Shown piece after piece: positions 1 to 11,600 of a DNA stretch of 64,000 nt (position 1 is the stretch's first letter; the number at the start of each line of letters is the position of its first letter). Position numbers and translations under genes: made by a program. The notes below the pieces were generated by a model. It did not search any database, was not told where the DNA came from, and saw only the letters and a program-made list of their open reading frames with translations. The stretch lies in NCBI RefSeq assembly GCF_047495875.1, contig NC_092467.1, forward strand, positions 24,757,066-24,821,065. The letters run 5' to 3'. Origin of the DNA: Pithys albifrons albifrons (lineage: Eukaryota > Chordata > Aves > Passeriformes > Thamnophilidae).

Positions 1-2690
1 ATGGAAATGAGGTCAGTCCCTGATAGAAAAGCAAATCCAGTATATATTTGTCCTACCCATTTATTCCTCCTTCTAGCCTTGGCTTGATGCTGTTTAATCC
101 TTCACATGCACAATCCTTCACAATAACTTCACTGTGATACAGAAAATTCAAAGAAATCAGAGAAATGTCAAATGAGACTGACTTGCAGATTGAGGGAACC
201 TGTTTCTGATCTTGGTTGAGATTCCTGAAGAAAGTAACACCTTAGCATGCAGATAAAGTTAAAATTTGTATAATAAAATATGTTATCTCTACCTGCAAGC
301 CTCACCTTCTCTTTTTGCCTTCTTCACCAACACTTCACATTACACTCGTACGCGTGAAAGCAGCAAGGGCAGCTTCAGCTCTCAAAAGCCAAAAATCTTC
401 TCCACAGTTAAATCCTCATGTCTTAGCCCTTTTATGGCCCCTGATGTGGAGATTCCCCCATACAGATTTACCTTTCCATGCTGAGCCAGCATGAAGTCAA
501 TTCAGCGTTAAGTGCAATGTTTCCTCTGTATGTTCTTGCAGATAGAGCAATATTATCCTGTATTAGGGAAGTGGCTGACTATGTTGCTTGAAACATGCCA
601 AAAGCCATAAGACTATATTGGTTTTCAGACTCCTGCTGTGTTGGCTTGGGCATTTTCTGTTCTCTTCTGTCAAAGTACTCTGTTTTCGGCAGAGATGTCA
701 GGACACCAATGATCCAATGAAAGAGATCTCCTTAGCATTTATTCTTTAGTATATCTAGACTCTTAATCTCGGGATGGAAAATCTAGTGCTGGAAAAGGGA
801 GTTAAAAGTGAGGCTGATTTTCTTTATTCTTTTCCTAAGAATATGTGTGTGGTGTTTTTATGGACAGTGGCACTGATTCCAACTTAGATCTTGCACAATC
901 AGTTAAAATGTCAGTGTGATATACTTTGAGCAGTGTGTGAAATGAGGGATGAATAGGAAAAAAAATCAGACTTCCTCAGCAAGTCACTCCTCAATAGGGA
1001 ATATTCTGAATAAGCCAGATCTGGCCCTTGTTTGTGCTGAAATAATTCCAGGGTACTGTCCTGAAATCAGTGCAGTGGTTCCAACTGCAAAGTCATGTAA
1101 CAATCATCTCAGTCAAGCTGGGGAGCCAATTGCCTCAGGGTGGAGTTAGGCAACTGCCACATTGAGACTCTTTGCATTAAGGTCTGGAGCATCACTGCAG
1201 CTGGATACTGCAACCCATAAGACCCCTCACACCGATGATGTGGGCTGTCCAGGCCTGGGCTTGCTGCTGAACTGGGTTTACTGCCATGAACCCCAAAAGG
1301 CTCAAAGGTGTTGTGGAGATTATATTCTGGACGCAGCAATTGTCCTTCTTCCAGCAAGATCATTCAGCTTAGGGTCCTGTCCAGAAGCTTGACATTCACA
1401 GCAAGGACCCAGTTACAGTGTTCCCAGGGGGTTCTCTATTTCTCTGGCTCCTACCATTCAGATCTGGGATTGTTCTCCACAAGTTGCATCACATAGCTCT
1501 TCCTTCCAGAGCTGACTTTATCAGTCCAGTCCGCAGGAGATGCCCGAGGACCTGTGCACACCAAACATGTACAACAGCTGCCATCTGCTCCCCGTGGGAC
1601 CCTCATCACCCACTTTTATTTCTAGGATCAGCCAATTCTCCCAAACATTTCAACCACCAGTTCACAGTGCTGTGTGACTTCTGCTGTGTCCTGCAATAGT
1701 TGCTATGAGAAGATGGCCCAAAGAAAACAAAAGAAGGAGCCCTATCATCAGACTTCTTCTCCTTTTGCAACCATGGTATTACTTTTTTTCTTTTTAAATT
1801 TTATTTTGCATGTCTGTTGACCTATACTTAACTGTGACTGGATCAAAACCCAACATGAAACGCATATTACTCCAGTGAGGGATTGGTTCCTAGAAACTAC
1901 ATAACTTTTGTACAGTCATCCACCTGTCCCCTTCTAAATTTTTCCAACACACTGGACTTCATCATTTCGATGGTGTGAAAGTTTTTTTCCCCATTCTTAT
2001 GGCTCTCACTAGGTTTGGGGGCTAGGTACAAATTCTTGTAAGTGCTGCCTCCCACCTGAGATGAGGCTTCAAAAAATACCTAACATGTTCTCTCAACAAC
2101 CCTGAGACATGCAGCTGTTCTTCGTTCTATTTATTTCTCCCAAATTCCACCCTTTTTTTCTCATTTACAAACAAAAACGTGCACCCAAAATCCCTTCCTT
2201 CAGCATGCCAGCTCCTGAACACTGGAAACCTTAGGTGAGATGCTGGGACAGAAAGTGAAATGACTTATCACCTTTATGTGCCCTCAAGGGAGGAGATGGG
2301 ATTGGGAGCGACCATCCCAAAGGGTGAAATGCAAAAGAAGGTGTTAATAGAAAAAAAAAAAAGAAGAGGAAAATATAAGGAAGAAGAAAATAAGTCTTGG
2401 TTGTACACAAATGGAGTTCTAGCTAGGTATCATTTGCTGAGGAAATTGCATTTCTACTTGGGAATAAATGAGTGTAAAACTTGTTTGAGGCCCAGGTAAT
2501 AATAGAACAGGGGAGGAGGAAATTGAAATTTATGACTTTGCAAATGACTCCTATAGAAAAGAGAGACACATATCAGAGATGTGTTTTTATCCCCCTGTCC
2601 CTCCTCCCTTCCCACCTTGTTTCCTCTTCTTCCCGCACATGAGGAGGACAGGTCTGCAATAAAACAGGTCTAAGCTCTGCCAGCCCGGAG
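1..2690. other. Intergenic DNA, no gene recognised
   Basis: Mixed-composition single-copy DNA with only short open frames (under 95 codons) and no recognisable domain. I see no repeat of a family I know, no tRNA-like B box and no splice-bounded open exon. The stretch around 2340-2400 is purine-rich with lysine/glutamate-type triplets and is low complexity rather than coding. Confidence 0.5.
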
Positions 2691-2698
2691 ATGCTGCA

Positions 2699-2732
2699 GG
2701 GGGGAGGCAGAGGGGGGCAGGGGGGCGAGGGG
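2699..2732 (+). other. Potential G-quadruplex cluster
   Basis: Three runs of six G and one run of four G are separated by short loops on the plus strand. This satisfies the usual four-run rule for an intramolecular G-quadruplex. It sits at the edge of the GC/CpG-rich patch described next, which favours a regulatory role over random low complexity. Folding is inferred from the pattern only. Confidence 0.5.
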
Positions 2733-3150
2733 ACATTAGCACTTGCTGTAACATTGTCAGTGCCGATGTAAATGGACGTACTACATAGTCAACAAGACAC
2801 ACTTGGCTGCCTGCAAGTGGGAAGTACTTAAATCTTGGCACTGATAAATGAAATATTTTTAAGGGAGCTAATCAGTGAAAATGGGGTTTCATCAGGCACT
2901 GACATGTCTCGCTTGCTTCAGCGAGTCCAAGAGAGAAAAATGACTGTGTGGTGCGGGCCGGAGCCAGGCGGAGACGGGGAGAGAGGGAAAGGGGGGTGAG
3001 AGGCGGCAGCTGAGGATGCTCGTGGGGCACAAGCAATGGGGACTGGGGCCAGTGGCAACCTCGCCTCCGTGCGCCCCCAGCCCCTGCCGGCCCCCTGGGG
3101 CGCCCACCCTGCGCTCCACGCCGGCTGCACTTCGCCCAGGCATGATGGAT
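2725..3150. promoter_or_regulatory. Putative regulatory block: conserved-looking AT-balanced core plus small CpG cluster
   Basis: The left half (about 2725-2935) is balanced, repeat-free sequence of the texture typical of conserved non-coding elements. The right half (about 2955-3145) suddenly carries some 17 CpG dinucleotides in under 200 bp, in a genome that otherwise shows strong CpG depletion. Open frames on both strands here (up to 153 codons on the minus strand, 112 on the plus) follow from GC richness and show no family resemblance. It could be an enhancer, an orphan CpG island or a promoter of an unannotated non-coding RNA. No TATA box or splice donor decides this. Confidence 0.3.
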
Positions 3151-5350
3151 GGCCTGGCACAGAACGGGCTCTGTGCAAATCCCCAATCTGCAGCCTGCTG
3201 GGCTCAGTTGGATCAGCAGCAGGCTAGCTGGTATTTCTGGATAAACACTAATAAATCTTCCTTTTCTTCTTGGCAAGTGGTGCTTCCTCTGCCTCCCCAG
3301 CCCTGCATCTTTCCTCCTCTCGTGCTGGTGCAAGGGAAAAGGGAGGAGAGGTGAATTCAGGGTGCAGGGAGCTTGGTGGGGATGGAAGCCAAGCCCTGAA
3401 ATGGGCAGAGATCTGGCTGGGGAAAATCCCTGAACTATGGGTTTGCAAAGCCTGCCACCAGCCCTGCCACCTCCAGTTCTGCTGCTGGCTAGTGGATGAG
3501 TGGGGACTCAGTTTCACCTCTCAGAAGTCATTATGGTCATCCATTTCCCAAAGTCTGGGTGAGCTGTGGGCACAAAGGGGCTCCCAGGAGCTTGGGTTTG
3601 GTCCTTAATCTCGGGGGAGGGGGAAAATGGTGCAGGGGGTTGTGTTCAGCATTTTCAGCTCAGAGCTTCACAGTGACTCTTGTCTTTGGTTCTATAAGTG
3701 TTTTGGGTCTAGATGAGAGCCACATACCAGGATTTGTTCTCATCTGAAAGGAAAGGTCGGTGTATGTGAAAATTATCACTGAAAGAATTTGTTGCAGCAG
3801 AGTAGCAGAGGGAAGAAATACATAAATTAAAAGATGAAGAAAAAAAAAGAAAGAAAGCCCAGTGCTTACATCCTTTAGTCATAAATGTTCAAAGAAGGAT
3901 TCCCTGAGTAATCAGGAAATGAAAATGTCCTTCAATTACAGAGCATTTTAGGACATGATTATTTCATGTGCATGCTATTAAGAAAATGACAGTGGAAAAT
4001 TCATCATGAAATAAATTAATACTTAAACATTTTTGAAAGGTTCCCTGGTGTATTCTTACCCTCCTCCCCTTCTGACACAATAATGTGTTGTTTCTAAAGA
4101 AAATTTTATTGGACTATAGATGATAAAATACACAATGAAAAATACATTTGGAAAACAAATTCATAACTACTTTTTTTTTAAAGGAGGCAGCTTAGCTGAA
4201 AATACTCAAAAACCAGAAGGACAATTTATTATTTTCTGCTAGTGGAAAAGAGACTTTTTTTTTCCTTCATAAAGTCAACCTTGTGGGTGTTTGAATAATG
4301 GCCTCCCAAATTTGCACAAACCCAACAATTTTGGCTACATTTAGTTTTTTTTTAAATTCTACATCTCTCCACCCTGCCAATGCAGCGAATGCTGCATGTC
4401 ACATTGCAGCATGAATTTATGGCCACCATGGCAGAAGCTGATGCTCACTAAAAAATGAAATGGCTATAAGAAGTGTTGGGATTTGATCTGATTACAAGTG
4501 AATTGGTTCTGGGGGGAGATACAGCAATCTCCAAATGTGTCTGTTCCAAAGTCTGCTGAAGCCAATAGTTGTTTTTTTTCTCATGGATTTCAATGGAGTT
4601 TGGCTTAGGAGGTACTTTGCGAGAGCCACATGGTATTGCACATATTTATCTCTCAGCTGAGCCTTGCTGGGATGGTTGAAGATTGCCATACCCAAATGCC
4701 CACCCCAGCCAGCAGCAGAATGACATCTGTACCCGCACACCAGACCAGCAACCAGGTCAGAGCCCAGTGTCTTGTCCAAGCCAGTAAAATAAGGTTGAAT
4801 TGATGTTCAGGGGATTTCAGTCAGGGTGGGAACCTCATAGAGTCTCTGTAGATAAGCCGTGAAGAAACTGAAGTTGCAACCTGAAACCAGAGAATGAGGT
4901 TTATGTAGGAGGCTCAGCTGTGAAACCTGCCCTTGTTGGTCTTCAGTGCAAATGAGATGCTCTGGGCTTGTGGGTGCAGCCAGCAGGGCAAGCTGAGATT
5001 TGCTCCTGTAATCGGAACATCACTTTTGGGAGACCCTGTCAAAGCTAAAGGTAGGGCCAGGCAAATCCTTGGGACATGCGGAAAATGTATGAAGACTCCT
5101 AGGAAATATGAACTTCTCCTATATGAACTTTTCCCTGACATCCCAGCAGCATGCAGAGTCCTACACAGCCAGGACATGTTTTTGTAGGACAGCAAGCAAG
5201 ATCCTACCTTGAATTTTACTTTAGCTAGTAGTCAGCTAATACAAATACCGTGCAAATCCAGCAGTGACATAAGTACTGTTGCCCAGATCTGCTCCTGCTT
5301 AGAGCAAGCAGATGGAGGGATCACCTTGTTTTTAACAGACAAGTACATCT
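3151..5350. other. Intergenic DNA, no gene recognised
   Basis: AT-rich single-copy DNA. The 95-codon minus-strand frame ending at 4492 and the overlapping frames at 4914-5195 have no recognisable domain and are not bounded by good splice sites. Short purine tracts occur near 3835-3860. I see no known repeat here other than the small inverted repeat listed separately. Confidence 0.5.
4389..4412. repeat. Short inverted repeat (8-bp arms)
   Basis: ATGCTGCA and TGCAGCAT flank an 8-nt spacer, giving a small perfect hairpin or dyad. The size is compatible with a dimeric transcription-factor site. It is also within what chance gives in 64 kb, so it is recorded only as seen. Confidence 0.5.
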
Positions 5351-5429
5351 GTTGGACTTGATGGGAGTTTGACTTGATGATCCTTATGGGTCGCTTCCAA
5401 ACTGAGATATTCAACGTTTCTATGATTTC
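5351..5429 (+). mobile_element. CR1 LINE 3'-end fragment (degenerate)
   Basis: The stretch reads like the terminal part of avian CR1 elements: a 'ttgacttgatgatcctta' motif, then 'gggtcgcttccaa', then a decayed 'atattc..tctatgat' tail. Only about 80 bp remain. An extra 'gttggacttgatg' copy lies just ahead of the 'gtttgacttgatg' copy. CR1 copies are usually 5'-truncated, and this one is old and non-coding. Confidence 0.75.
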
Positions 5430-8400
5430 AAGCCTGCCCGTATTACATGGTATTCTATTTTTCTGTTCTATGGCTCATGTTTTGAGGAAGGACCATAATT
5501 CATGAGGGGTGCCTGCCTAGATAACTCACAAGTGGAATATACATGGCTGTCTCTTACTAAACTACATTTTGCTGGTAACATGTATTATATTTGTACCATG
5601 CCAGAGGGGGTATCTGCAGGTCTAAAAATGTTGGTTATAACAGCTACTCATGCTATTAGTATAGTTGTAGATATTATATGATTTATTGATGTGTTTTTAT
5701 TTCCCACTGGTATGGTATAAATATATTTATTTCACAAAAGTGGCCAATAAATTTCCCTTATGAATCCTGTTATCTGCACCATTAACCATTGATCATTTTT
5801 ATGAGGTCACAACTTAAGGTGTACATGAATTTACACCTTAATTTGTGACCCTTTCCAAAATAATACATAGCCACTTCTGAACTATTCACCTCACAAGAGG
5901 CACTGCTCATTTTTGCTGCTTCCTGCTGTACTCAGTATTTGTTTCTTATCAGATAGTGTCCATGCATCATGTGCCATTCAATTGTTTCATCCTCTCAACA
6001 TACTAAGCAAAGTGGATAAAACATTAAAGAGATGAAACTTTCCTGTTCATTCTTTATGGCACTCTGGAATTCAAGACAACAGAATAGGATTGCAAAGCAA
6101 CAATAACTAACCCAAAGATACACTTTAGTCTTCCTGCTATAAAGACCAAAATTTCCTAACATCATGCAAAGAACAATGGGAATGCCAGAAATGCAGCTGT
6201 TCCCAAGTAACCCTCTCTATTTTCTCAGTTTTCATTGTCTTATAAACAATCTTTAAGGTGTTTGGTAGTCTGAGAATAATTCGCTCCTCGCGTCCTTCAT
6301 CAGTTTGCTCCTTGATTTGTAAAAAGCATTGAATCCAGGAGAATTGCATCTTTAGTTGTTATCAGATTCCCATGTGCTCATGTTTTAGAGTGAGAAGTGC
6401 AGTTCAAAGCCCTGGGCTAAATGCAATATTCCCCTGTTCTGCTGGTGACCTTCACCACTGGCCTTCTCTTCCTCCCTTTCTTCACAGGATGACATAGTGC
6501 TTCATACACACTTAGTGGCTGTCTCCAAGTGTTTGATTTTCAGGTCATCCATTCAACTTTGATCTGCCATTGGTGCGTCTTGGTTGTTCATTTCTTTCTC
6601 TGAGAGTGCCTAGTCACAGCATTTGGGATTTTTTCCAGCTGCCATGTGCCTGGTATGGCCAAAGTAGTACTCTCTGTCTCACCTCCAGAGTTGAGCTTTC
6701 AGCAAGCTGCTTTCTCAGCTACAGACAATGACTCTTTCTTCATAGGTGAAGCAAATCTCTTCCTCATTCCTTCCTTTTATCTAACCCCTCCTCCTCCCTG
6801 GAGCAGTGCTTGCTGGTCTATGCCCAGCTATCCCCTTGCCTTGATGCATGTCCATTTTGTCTCCAGTCAATCCCTCTTCATCTCCCTCACATTAGCCGAG
6901 CAAGCTCTCATATAGGCTTGGCAAGTCCATCCCTTCTACTAGAACTTGCCCGGAGAGAATACTTAAATTGTTTGCTTGACAACGCTGTGCACTCTGTAAT
7001 AACAATCAATCCCAAATAAACTCCAGAGTTTAAGCATGTTCCTGGAGTTGTACACTGGTGATCCTGTACACGCTTTGTGTGATAGGCAGCTGTGCAAAGC
7101 ACATGTTTAAAGATATGGCAGGTACAGTATCTTCAGTGGAAATTAAGCCCTTAGTGGCCTGGATTGAAGAGAGATCACAGCTTCAGATCCTGCCTGCACT
7201 ATCTGTTGCCCTCTTTTCAGCCACCCTGTTTGCCCATGTCCCACTTGGTGCCCAACTTGGCCACGGATATTTCATGAAGCATTGCAGCAAAGAGTGTAAC
7301 ATTCTTCCACCACCAATGGATATGCCATGCAAGCTGTTGCCCCAAGTCATGTGTCACTGTCAGAGAGGAAATATAGGAAAGCTTTCATAGCCCATAGGTC
7401 CTGACGGTGATGCCAAGTGATCAGGAGTCCCACAACTCTTTAATATTATAGTGGGGGGAGAACCTGAAAACCTTTGAAGGCAAATATATACTGCAGCAGA
7501 GAAATTGGTCCGGGGTTTTAAACAACAGGTACAGCATGAGTCAGAGCCCTTCCTCCCCACACCCCTTCCATTGCTCTTTTCACATGGAGTTTGGCTGCAC
7601 AGACTTTTTATTTGCACACAGTTGTCCTTAAAAATAATAAGTGACTATTTGCCTGTTCAAAGCCAGAAACAAGTTGACCAATTGCTGCTGTGTTTTACTT
7701 CAGGGTATCCATCTAAAGGCAGAGAGAGAGAATCAGTCTATAATGGTTTGCCTGGCTTGAAAACTCCATTTTGGGCCACAGAGAGTCATATTTCAGAGAG
7801 TATTGATCACAGTGCAGTTTGTGTTTCCTCACGTCCATGATCCTGTTTGCAGCCCTGTAAAATAATAACAGTACTCATGTCAGTAAGGTAATTACCATTG
7901 ATCTAACACACTGTGACAAATTTTTCAGTCATGCCACTTGATTCATACTTAAAGTTATGGCACTGCTGACTGCTCCTTAAATAATTGAAGGATGCCTTTT
8001 GTAAATCAGCACACTCTTGCAAAAAAGTGGCAGTTTCTTCTTTGTTCCAGGCCTTGTTTCTTAGCTTCATCAGGGATTTTGAAATTAAACAGACAGCTTT
8101 CCACAGCCCACATAGTTCACATTTGGCGCAAATATCATCTGAACTGGCAAATCACTTATGACACCTTTGTTCAAGAAAAGTGGAAAAAAATAATAAGAAA
8201 AAGATTAAACTACAGGGAAGATCAGAATCTCTGTGGTTGGGGACGGGGGGGGAGGGGGGGGTTGCTAGCAGGTGGTAACAACAAGAGAGACAAAGCTAAA
8301 TTTGGTTAATTCAAAGCACCCATGAAAGCACTCCTCATCCTCTTGTGGCTGGGATTTTTGAAGGCCAAAGAGGAACAGTAGTCAGGGCCATGTCAGCAGT

Positions 8401-9240
8401 GAAGACAGTTCTGGGCTCCCACTCCCGGATCCACTGACTGCCCATGCAGGAGATCTTTGCAGCCTCTCATATGAGGAAATTGGTTAAGGATCTGCACCTC
8501 CATTACACCAACCTCCAACATGCTGAGGGGAGCACCACAGCTTCTTGGCCTGGGCTCTCCAGGCTGGTACCCTCAATAAATATTTGAGTCTTTGATCTGG
8601 ACATTAAATACTACTCTTGGCTCTTGAGTTGCCTTTGGGAAACAGTAACACTACTAGGCAAGTAATCAAAGAGAATATTGTTCTGGGTGATGGGACCCAC
8701 TGGCCGCTAACCATAAACCAGCTTTCATCCTAGTGAAGTGTGGACACTCTTCAAGGTAAGCTTCGATCAGTTTGTGACAGTTTCCATCAAATCATCCTCC
8801 TTGGTTGTCAAGGAAGCCTTGGAGTTAGTTTAGACTGGGCATCAAACACAATGAAGCATTTCTCATGGACAGTGATGCATAGATGTTTACTTTGGCTATG
8901 AAGTACCTTCTGGAAGAGCCTCTCTCATTTTCAAAAATATTTGAAGACCCTATAAAGAGATCACCTAGTCTCTTTTCAAAGTATTCCTCAGGAGAGCAAT
9001 CCATAATAGACAAATGTGTCTGTGGAGCAGTCAATAAAACCTCCGTCTTCTATGTCCCAGCAGACTGTCTCTAGCTACTGGACAATTTCTTCTCAACTGT
9101 CCTATTTAGAGATCCTCCTTTCCAGTGTATAGAGAGAGGACTTTGCAGTTGCAGCTCAGGTTCAAAAACAAACAAGGAAAGACTGACCTGTATCTCTGTC
9201 ATCGCCACGGCTCAACAGCTGCTCCCTTTGCTTCCTCTGA
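5430..9240. other. Intergenic DNA, no gene recognised
   Basis: Single-copy AT-rich DNA. Open frames up to 111 codons (7505-7840 plus) lack recognisable domains, signal peptides or splice borders. The segment around 5650-5800 is rich in TATAAATA and AATAAA words and could look like a transcript end, but no gene leads into it. Confidence 0.45.
8239..8261 (+). other. Poly-G tract, potential G-quadruplex
   Basis: Runs of four, eight and eight G are separated by AC and by a single A. Splitting an eight-G run gives the four tracts a quadruplex needs. It is an isolated low-complexity site in AT-rich DNA and is prone to length errors in assemblies. Confidence 0.5.
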
Positions 9241-9475
9241 TTAGGAAGAAATTCTTGACTGTGAGGGTGGTGAGGTACTGGCACAGGCTTCCCAGAGAAG
9301 CTGTGGAAGACCCAATCCTGGAGGTGTTCAAGGCCAGGTTGGATGGGACTCTGAGCAACCTGGTCTAATAGAAGGTGTCTCTGCACACAGCAAGGGGGGT
9401 GGGACAAGGTGATCTTTAAGGTCCCTTCCAACCTAAACCATTCTATGATTCTATGAGCCTTGGTGGATTCTATGA
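9241..9475 (+). mobile_element. CR1 LINE 3' end, well preserved
   Basis: From 'aggaagaaattcttgactg' through 'tgaggtactggcacaggc', 'ttcaaggccaggttggatgg' and 'gatctttaaggtcccttcc' to the tail with repeated ATTCTATGA units, this follows the avian CR1 consensus as I remember it. The tail at 9438-9456, with an extra unit at 9467-9475, is the characteristic CR1 3' terminus and fixes plus orientation. Only the 3' UTR and the extreme end of ORF2 are expected in so short a copy. The 121-codon minus-strand frame over it is a chance shadow. Confidence 0.93.
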
Positions 9476-10689
9476 GTCCTTTCACAGGACTCCTGTATTC
9501 AGGGAGTGTGCAAATCTGTAGCAGCACTCATGGCGTTATAGCCTTTGGAGAACAAATTGAATGAGCTATCCTTCAAGAGAGCCTCAAGCCTTCTCCTTTG
9601 GCATTGTTGGGACACACAAAGCAATGGCTCTGGCTTTGATCCACTCTGCTACCTGTGAAGTGTCCTCTTTTGTGGGCATTCTTGTACCTGCTTGAGATGA
9701 GGCCAGAACAAACAGAAAGCATCTTAAAGGAGCTTACTAAATAAGTCTAGGATTGAGCAAACAGCATATTCGAGGGGTCAAATTTAATTCCTTCCTTCCT
9801 TTTGTATTCAGATTAAAGGCCAAGGTAGATTTGTGGAAGCCAGGACTCCTCAGCTAATGCTGCTTTTGCACTTAACCTGCAATTTACCTGTCAGTAACAA
9901 ATACATAAAAGGCCAGCTAAGCTCCTCAAACTTCCAAACAATTTACTGCACCATCAGATGGGCTCTTTAGCGTCCAAGAGCACAACAATCTGTTCACATC
10001 TAAGAAAAACATCTGCTGTCTAAAAAATCCTACTCAAAAGTACATCTGGTGAAATAAATGTGCATATTTAAAGGAAGTGCATGTTTTAAGTCAATCAAAC
10101 CTCTCAAAAATAATAATAAAATGCCTTCCAAAGAGACTACTTGCCAGTGATGTATTGGCTTGGTTAAGAAGGGCTGTGTTTTCAGAGCCTCCTAAATTCC
10201 TCAACTCAAGTGCTGAGTGGAGGTTTATAAAGTGACCTGTCTGGATGTATATCAGCCTTGTCCCTAGTGGGGGTCCTATGTTAAATTCCATCATTAAAAC
10301 CTATTACCGAGCTATCAAAACCCGCTGTAATTCCATCTAATGACCTCATTTCCCTAAGCATAAGTCCATGCAAGGTTTGCTGATGTGGTGTTACCTCTTG
10401 GTGGGCCACAGACCCTCAGCAGAGCAGGGGGTGGGAGGGGGAGAGAGGGAGAAATCAATGTCTGTGGAGATGACAAGGCATACGGCCAGTAACTGGGGAC
10501 CAAGAAACTATCCAATATCCCATTTCCTATCCAGTCTATTAGCAGCTGAAGTCAGCCAGGGCTCCAGGTTTGATTGAGGGCTTAGCTGAGACCAGATAGA
10601 GGAGGAGAAGCCCAGGCAACATGGCCACCAGGCGAGGCTCCTTTCCAGCGAGCTGGAATCACTCCTAAAAGTCAGTGTGTATAAAAATG
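9476..10689. other. Intergenic DNA, no gene recognised
   Basis: Single-copy DNA without recognisable exons or repeats. A short G/A-rich run lies near 10424-10450. Confidence 0.45.
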
Positions 10690-11600
10690 GATTATTGCAT
10701 TAAAAGTTCAAAATGTTCTTTTTATTTCATTTAAATTTTTTTTCTCAGGGTGGACACAAGGAAAAAAGAAAAAAAAAAGCCTTTCCTTTCTCCCCCCTGA
10801 ATCCCCCTTCCATACACACCTCTACTTGCCATGAAATCATTTCGTAAATACAAAAAAGGCCCCTCAGGCTATTGGTGCCCAGACACTCATTTTTAGAGTG
10901 GATAATTGACTCCTTTCAGTTGATAATTCATAGCTTGCATATGCCAGCTAATACATCAGTGCCCAGAGACTCAGCGAGAGCCCCAAGCACAAATGGGAGA
11001 GGGGGAAAGGAAAAGCAAAAAAAAAAAAGGAAAAAAGAAAAAAAAGAAATATTTCAGATGATAGATGAGTGCATTACGGCTTTATGAATGAATTATGTCC
11101 TGCAAATACCTTGAGCAGGAGAGACTGTCGGCCTGTATCTATACTAATCTGGGAGGAATTATGACGATTTTCACATTAAAAAGGGAAAAGGGAAAGAATT
11201 AATTGAGCAATCGGGCCATTAAAAATGTATGCCAGCATGTTCTGTATGTCCATTTTCCAATTTATCATATGCTAGGAAGCTTCCTCCCAGGGTGACTGCC
11301 ATTTTTCTTCTCTTTCTTATGTTTGATCTATTTTTTTATTTATTGTGCCTTCCTGTCAAACAAAATCAGAACAAGATCATTTTGACAAGAAAAAATTCGA
11401 GTATTTTTTGCAGGGAGAAGTTGTGTTTGTGCTCCCTGTAAAAACATAGCGGTTAAGGGACCCTAATGAATTTCTTCTTTGCATCCCTTAGCTCCTACAG
11501 TCAGTGTTTCTAACTTAACAAAAGAGATTATTTCGCCCTCTTCATAGATTTTTATTCCTTTTTTCATCTGAGAAGGTTTGAGATTGAGTTTGGCTGTAGG
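10690..11600. promoter_or_regulatory. Candidate conserved non-coding enhancer block
   Basis: A 900-bp AT-rich stretch without known repeats holds many homeodomain-type cores. Examples are TAATCT at 11145-11150, TTAATTGA at 11199-11206, and ATAATTGA and GATAATTC words near 10902-10930. It also holds scattered CpGs in words such as GACGATTT and CAATCGGGCC. This texture is typical of deeply conserved developmental enhancers. Two A-rich runs (about 10763-10780 and 11015-11050) interrupt it. Open frames here (71 and 70 codons) are not protein-like. The call rests on sequence texture only; conservation was not measured. Confidence 0.4.

Noticed and set aside
2872..3333. 153-codon minus-strand frame with Arg/Pro/Ala-rich middle
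   Set aside because: It is a consequence of the local CpG/GC-rich patch. Several other frames on both strands are open over the same bases.
9162..9527. 121-codon minus-strand frame
   Set aside because: It runs antisense across a CR1 3' end and is explained by the repeat.
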